In this document: positions 6,363 to 10,066 of the stretch, piece by piece | Numbering within the stretch: the stretch's first letter is position 1 | Layout: each line of letters opens with the position of its first letter | Made by a program: the position numbers and the translations under genes | Source: Firmicutes bacterium CAG:95 | GTDB lineage: Bacteria; Bacillota; Clostridia; Lachnospirales; Lachnospiraceae | Length of the DNA: 10,066 nucleotides | Assembly (NCBI GenBank): GCA_000438155.1 | Contig: FR902882.1 | Span: 1 to 10,066 of the forward strand | Direction of reading: 5' to 3' | The notes under the pieces: model-generated | Databases searched by the model: none | Told to the model about the DNA's origin: nothing | The model's input: only the letters and a program-made list of their open reading frames with translations

Positions 6363-7859
6363 TTATATTTTACACCATTTTACGCCCATTGCCAATAGGA
6401 TAATGAGAAATGGAAGATTCAATACATTCGCAAAACTAACCATATTATGTACCAAATAACAGATTACCGCAACTGCAATGCTGATACTGTACGGATTTTT
6501 TGACTGTTTTCCGGTTTTATAGAGGTAAGTGATAAATATGCTCAGATAACTGACAGTTCCGACAATTCCATGATTCACAAGCATCGTCAGGATTTCGCTA
6601 TGGGCATTGGTCAGCCGCTCATTGCCAAAATACTGCCACAATTCGTCTGCTACCTGCGGGATGGAATAGGCATAAGCTGAAAAGCAGTCCTGTCCGACAC
6701 CCAAAAGTCTTTGTAAAGGTGTCATCTGTGCAAGAATCATCATGGCTGCCCGGTACGTCATTCCACGCCCATTTCCCCAGGTATCATCTCCCCACGGCAG
6801 CCGGTCATAAAGCTCCGACAGTTCCATTCCATTCGAAACACAAAAATAACTGTAAAGCATCATTGCTGCCACAAAAGCAACAAGTAATCCACCCAGGATG
6901 CCCAATCCTCTCCGTATCCACTTGCCGGTCTGCTCTTTATATTTCAGCAAAATCCAGAATCCCCCAAGGAACAACCCTCCTGTTACGAGCAAGTAAACCG
7001 ACAGGTTTCCCCCGGTAAAGTACCCGCACAGATTCTCTGTATCATACTGGTATCCATCCGGAACAAGGATCCGCATAAGCCGAATGAGCTGTGCTGATCC
7101 GCACCATATTGTCCACAAAATCATAAGCCGCAACACTCTTCCTGGTCCATAAGACGCAAGCCAGAAAAGCGCCAGAAATAAACCTGCAAAAAACAGAAAC
7201 ACACTGCTGCTTCCCTGACTGAAGCCAGCTGCAAACCCGAGCAGCGTGATTACAGCACTGAAAACCATCATTCCCTTTTCTTCCGATAAAAGAAAAAGTG
7301 ATGCACTTACTGCAGTAAAAATCACAAGATATCCGGTAAACCAGTTAATATTGCCAAGAGTTGACAGAAACCCCGGGTTACGGATTTCCAACGGGATGAG
7401 ATAAATGGAAAACCGGTCCAGAATCCCCAGCAGGTAAATTCCACCGGAAGCCAACAATGCCAGGTAAATGATCCATTTGTCCGGCTTCCACAAAAGCCGG
7501 ATCATCAGATACAGCAGGCACAATACACCATAGAGCGCAAAGCCCATATTCCAGCCTTCTGTCCCGAACAATGCTTCCTTACGGTCTACCGCCAGGGCAA
7601 GGGTAAGAAGCAGTGTTCCTGCAAATACAAGAATGCTGATATCCGTTGCCTGAAGCTGCAGGCTCTTTTCTTTCAGCTCCCGGATCAGCCGGATCACGAA
7701 AAACAAAAGCAAAACTGCTGCCGTGCTTAAGGAAATCCGGATCCAGAAGGAATACTTCGCTCTTCCAATCTCCACATATCCTTCCTTCATATAGAAGGGA
7801 TACGCAACAAACAGCAGTAATAAATATGCAGTTACCAGTAAATTAGCTGCCTTTTTCAT
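6363..7859 (-). CDS. O-antigen ligase / Wzy-like polytopic membrane protein
   Basis: A 498-aa integral membrane protein with about 12-14 hydrophobic segments (for example 8-23, 40-58, 72-90, 105-122, 128-147, 172-190, 197-236, 243-262, 287-305, 318-340, 430-447, 458-495). A large outward loop sits at about 341-429. It carries motifs typical of the O-antigen ligase/polymerase superfamily: WGNGRGMTYRAA (361-372), a buried LLGVGQDCF, and NAHSEILTMLVNHGIVG (418-434) with the conserved His420. In this superfamily the loop joins lipid-linked glycans to acceptors; the substrate here is unknown. The ATG overlaps the last 17 bases of the upstream transporter gene and has only a weak ribosome binding site, so translation is probably coupled. 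No glycosyltransferase genes are adjacent, so its surface-polymer pathway must lie elsewhere. Confidence 0.88.
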   Translation of the reverse strand: MKKAANLLVTAYLLLLFVAYPFYMKEGYVEIGRAKYSFWIRISLSTAAVLLLFFVIRLIRELKEKSLQLQATDISILVFAGTLLLTLALAVDRKEALFGTEGWNMGFALYGVLCLLYLMIRLLWKPDKWIIYLALLASGGIYLLGILDRFSIYLIPLEIRNPGFLSTLGNINWFTGYLVIFTAVSASLFLLSEEKGMMVFSAVITLLGFAAGFSQGSSSVFLFFAGLFLALFWLASYGPGRVLRLMILWTIWCGSAQLIRLMRILVPDGYQYDTENLCGYFTGGNLSVYLLVTGGLFLGGFWILLKYKEQTGKWIRRGLGILGGLLVAFVAAMMLYSYFCVSNGMELSELYDRLPWGDDTWGNGRGMTYRAAMMILAQMTPLQRLLGVGQDCFSAYAYSIPQVADELWQYFGNERLTNAHSEILTMLVNHGIVGTVSYLSIFITYLYKTGKQSKNPYSISIAVAVICYLVHNMVSFANVLNLPFLIILLAMGVKWCKI

Positions 7860-8904
7860 AATCTTCAGTATACCACAAAAATTTCAGGATTTCACAAATA
7901 ATTACCAGGGAAAGAGGCCCTTTAATTACTCCTGCAACACCGAACAGATGGACTCCCGCAAACACGGAAAACAAAATTCCGATCGGCCAGATTCCAACCT
8001 TGTCCCCAATCAGCCGTGGTTCGAGCATTTCGCGGATCAGCGCGCACAATCCATACAGCACGATGCAGACAATTGCTTTCCAGTATTCTCCGGTAAAAAA
8101 GTAAATTACTCCGAGAGGAAGCAGCATAATTCCCGTTCCGATAAAGGGCAGCATATCCATAAAACCTGTCAGGAATCCATAAAAAACCGCTCCGCTCATG
8201 CCGATCAGACTTAAGGTAACTGCACATAAGACGCTGATGATAAGCAGAATGATTAATTGCGCCCTCAGAAACGTTTTCAGATAAGCCACTACCTTCCGGA
8301 ATACCTCCCGAATTCCCCGGAATTCCGGTGCTTCAAGCTTTTGGGCAATTTCTCCATAATCCTTAACAAGCAGCATTACTGCTATAAAAACAACAGCAAA
8401 AAATGCAAAGCAGGATATCATTCCTTTCATATAAGTAACCGATTTTCCCATAATCACCGGCATAATATTCGTTTGGAAATTATCTGTAAAAACCGTAATC
8501 TGCTGAATCACAAAGCCCTGCAGCTTCTGCCCATTGAAGCCAAACAGCCTTTCCAGATTATCACAGCAACAGGAAAGCGCTGTTTCCCAATTGGAAAAAT
8601 AATCAGGGATCCGGCTCCAAAGATCGCCACCACCGTTCATCACAATAAAACTGAAAATCCATAAAACCCAGATAAAAAGAATCACCCATATCATAAGGAG
8701 AAGCCCTGCCACAAAGGATTTTTTAAATCTGGTGTTTTGATGGACGCGCTCAATATAAGGGTTCATTGCCCAGGCGATCAAAAAAGCTGCTAAAAACGGC
8801 GTGATGAATGGACTAAGGTATTTCATAAAAAGGTATGTGGCCAAAACCGTAAGGAAGAATTGTGTCGTTTTCTGATGAAAGAACTGCTGCATAAAAATAC
8901 CCAT
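7843..8904 (-). CDS. AI-2E family transporter (YtvI/PerM-like membrane protein)
   Basis: A 353-aa polytopic inner-membrane protein of the AI-2E/UPF0118 family. Segments lie near 12-28, 31-48, 65-90, 162-180, 215-235, 237-270, 275-292 and 305-340. A soluble region at about 95-155 contains three consecutive cysteines (112-114). The family signature is clear: FMDMLPFIGTGIMLLPLG (248-265), EPRLIGDKVGIWPIG (295-309) and FGVAGVIKGPLSLVI (321-335). Family members include TqsA (autoinducer-2 export) and the sporulation protein YtvI; others work in ion transport, so the substrate is open. The start at ATG 8904 has GGAAAG 4-7 bases upstream; an in-frame ATG at 8892 is the alternative. The 3' end overlaps the next gene by 17 bases. 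Its leader contains two inverted repeats. Confidence 0.92.
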   Translation of the reverse strand: MGIFMQQFFHQKTTQFFLTVLATYLFMKYLSPFITPFLAAFLIAWAMNPYIERVHQNTRFKKSFVAGLLLMIWVILFIWVLWIFSFIVMNGGGDLWSRIPDYFSNWETALSCCCDNLERLFGFNGQKLQGFVIQQITVFTDNFQTNIMPVIMGKSVTYMKGMISCFAFFAVVFIAVMLLVKDYGEIAQKLEAPEFRGIREVFRKVVAYLKTFLRAQLIILLIISVLCAVTLSLIGMSGAVFYGFLTGFMDMLPFIGTGIMLLPLGVIYFFTGEYWKAIVCIVLYGLCALIREMLEPRLIGDKVGIWPIGILFSVFAGVHLFGVAGVIKGPLSLVIICEILKFLWYTEDYEKGS

Positions 8905-8925
8905 ACTTTCCGAAATGATGCAATC

Positions 8926-8987
8926 CAGGACTTACAAGTGAGTCCTGCACACCGGATTCAACTCTGCTGTAGCAGACATATACCGGT
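8926..8987 (-). promoter_or_regulatory. Paired stem-loops in the leader of the AI-2E gene
   Basis: On the minus strand a nested stem (ACCGG/CCGGT at 8983-8987 and 8951-8955, enclosing TCTGC-TACA-GCAGA at 8963-8976) is followed by a simple hairpin (CAGGACT/AGTCCTG, 8926-8932 with 8941-8947, 8-nt loop). The last hairpin ends 21 bases before the start codon. No T-run follows, so it is not an obvious terminator. It could be a 5'-UTR regulatory structure. It does not match a riboswitch class I recognise. Confidence 0.4.
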
Positions 8988-9026
8988 TCAAATATAGGAA
9001 TAGTATGGGTGAATGCTTTATATTCT

Positions 9027-9039
9027 ATGCAATTTGCAT
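9027..9039. promoter_or_regulatory. Operator-like palindrome ATGCAA-T-TTGCAT
   Basis: A perfect 6+6 inverted repeat with a one-base centre lies in the gap between the pseudouridine synthase and AI-2E genes. On the minus strand it falls between a weak TTCAGT -35-like and ATATAA -10-like sequence spaced by 17 bases, a position where a repressor could act. The promoter hexamers are poor matches, so this is only suggestive. Confidence 0.25.
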
Positions 9040-9095
9040 TACTGAATCATATTCTTACAGTCTCAGCAGCAAATACTTCGACCTGTACTGAATAG

Positions 9096-9857
9096 TTACA
9101 GAATTCCTTCGTTTAAAAAAGGATCAAACAGTTCATCATCCGGTTCCCTCTCAAAAACCATTTCCTTGTGAGTAGCCGGATGTTTAAAGCTAAGCTTATA
9201 AGCACATAATGCAACATTTTTACATCCAATATCACGGCTCAATTCTTTCGAACGCTCAGAACCATATTTGCTGTCCCCAAGCAGAGGCATTCCTGCATTT
9301 GACATCTGGGCACGGATCTGATGATGGCGTCCTGTCAGAAGCTCAATCTCCATAAGAGAGACTTCTTCTCCTTCCTCCAATACCATCAGGGTAGAACAGT
9401 GACGGTAATTCAGAATGGCCTTCTTGGCATCCGGAAAGGTTGCATTCACAACAATGGAGAGATTTTCACGCCCATCTTTATATAAATAATCTTCGAGAGT
9501 GTCCCGCTCACGGATCGGAGTCCCATAGATTAAGGCATAATAAAATTTCTTCATAGTTCCATTCGAAATTTGGTTACTTAAGTCGGCTGCCGCCTTTTTA
9601 TTCTTGGCAAATACCAGAACTCCGGAAACCGGCTGATCCAGACGGTGAACCAGTCCAAGATACGGCTCCTGAAAAGTCTGCTTCTTCACGGCATCCTTCC
9701 CGTTCTTTCCTGCCATTTCCTCTTTCTGTGCTTTCACCAGATAATTCTTCAGTTCACTGACCATGTCCTGCTGCCCGATCCGGGAAGTCTGTGTTGCAAT
9801 TCCCGCCGGTTTATAGGCAACCAGAATGTCGTTATCTTCATATAAAATGTTCTTCAT
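9096..9857 (-). CDS. RluA-family RNA pseudouridine synthase
   Basis: Converts specific uridines in rRNA or tRNA to pseudouridine; the target base is not known. The 253-aa protein is a catalytic domain without an N-terminal S4 domain, shorter than typical RluD. It begins with ILYEDNDILVAYKPAG (4-19), the family's usual opening. The catalytic motif is HRLDQPVSGVLVFAK (71-85), with nucleophile Asp74. LLTGRHHQIRAQMSNAG (173-189) and LLGDSKYGS (192-200) form the rest of the active-site core. A lysine- and glutamate-rich insert lies at about 41-62. The ATG at 9857 fits the N-terminus, but its best SD-like sequences (AGGAG, CAGG) lie 13-20 bases upstream inside the preceding gene's end. With only 9 bases between the two genes, coupled translation is likely. 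No terminator is evident downstream. Confidence 0.95.
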   Translation of the reverse strand: MKNILYEDNDILVAYKPAGIATQTSRIGQQDMVSELKNYLVKAQKEEMAGKNGKDAVKKQTFQEPYLGLVHRLDQPVSGVLVFAKNKKAAADLSNQISNGTMKKFYYALIYGTPIRERDTLEDYLYKDGRENLSIVVNATFPDAKKAILNYRHCSTLMVLEEGEEVSLMEIELLTGRHHQIRAQMSNAGMPLLGDSKYGSERSKELSRDIGCKNVALCAYKLSFKHPATHKEMVFEREPDDELFDPFLNEGIL

Positions 9858-9866
9858 ATTAATCTG

Positions 9867-10066
9867 TTAACCTGCTCCTAATTTATATCGTCGGTCTTTA
9901 TTTTTGCCAATCACCAAAAGCTTTCCATCTAGTATCAATGGTTTTAAAATTTCTTTCGTCCTGGTCTCTTTAAGTCCCAACAATTCGCAAAAATCCTGCA
10001 AACGATATTCTTTATCCGTTTTCATATACTTTAAAATGACTTTCTGCTGCTTATCTGATTTCGTAA
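9867..10066 (-). CDS. C-terminal winged-helix tail of a cut-off protein
   Basis: Partial gene: the window edge removes its 5' end. The visible 65 codons end at TAA 9869-9867. They read KQQKVILKYMKTDKEYRLQD, then FCELLGLKETRTKEILKPLI and LDGKLLVIGKNKDRRYKL (joined in the protein), a clear winged helix-turn-helix: helix, recognition helix near ETRTKEILKPL, then a beta wing. Tails like this are found at the C-terminus of AlbA_2/ATP-binding domain proteins, Fic proteins and some regulators, so the full protein cannot be named. It lies 9 bases upstream of the pseudouridine synthase and probably shares its transcript. The short spacing puts that gene's ribosome binding site inside this reading frame. 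Confidence 0.75.
   Translation of the reverse strand, partial: TKSDKQQKVILKYMKTDKEYRLQDFCELLGLKETRTKEILKPLILDGKLLVIGKNKDRRYKLGAG

Noticed and set aside
6190..6365. T-box leader controlling proS
   Set aside because: No T-box antiterminator consensus (TGGNACCGCG-like) and no terminator with T-run are present in the gap.

Overview
The window looks like chromosome from a low-to-moderate GC, spore-forming Clostridia, most likely Lachnospiraceae. This is an inference from four things: a CotS-type coat kinase-like protein, a PEGA lipoprotein with a VSGNS-repeat tail, a short eukaryote-like (type 3) prolyl-tRNA synthetase, and a tRNA-Ser gene without an encoded CCA. Every confidently called gene is on the minus strand, so transcription runs from right to left.

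In transcription order, the right edge holds the C-terminal winged-helix tail of a cut-off gene. Nine bases later comes an RluA-family pseudouridine synthase. A 191-base gap with RNA-like inverted repeats leads to an AI-2E-type membrane transporter, whose last 17 bases overlap the start of an O-antigen-ligase-like polytopic membrane protein. Directly after that stop codon lies a compact element with three copies of a TGCGAAGCA mini-hairpin. It forms the gap before proS (prolyl-tRNA synthetase), which is followed by cca (tRNA nucleotidyltransferase with an HD domain), a CotS-like kinase-fold protein and a PEGA lipoprotein. The short gaps from proS to the CotS-like gene suggest one operon.

The left 0.8 kb is AT-rich. 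Between the lipoprotein gene and the tRNA is about 510 bases with no confident gene, but with a possible small frameshifted ORF that has a good ribosome binding site. tRNA-Ser(GCT) follows, with a perfect TTGACA-N17-TATAAT promoter and a clear intrinsic terminator. Its lack of CCA makes the cca product, encoded about 3 kb away, necessary for maturation.

Functionally this is mostly a housekeeping region (tRNA charging, tRNA 3'-end completion, rRNA/tRNA modification) mixed with envelope or sporulation genes. I see no phage, insertion sequence, CRISPR array or defence system. The most unusual signals are the structured GCGAAGC-hairpin element before proS, the possibly frameshifted small ORF, and an Asp-to-Asn change at the metal-binding site of the CotS-like protein.
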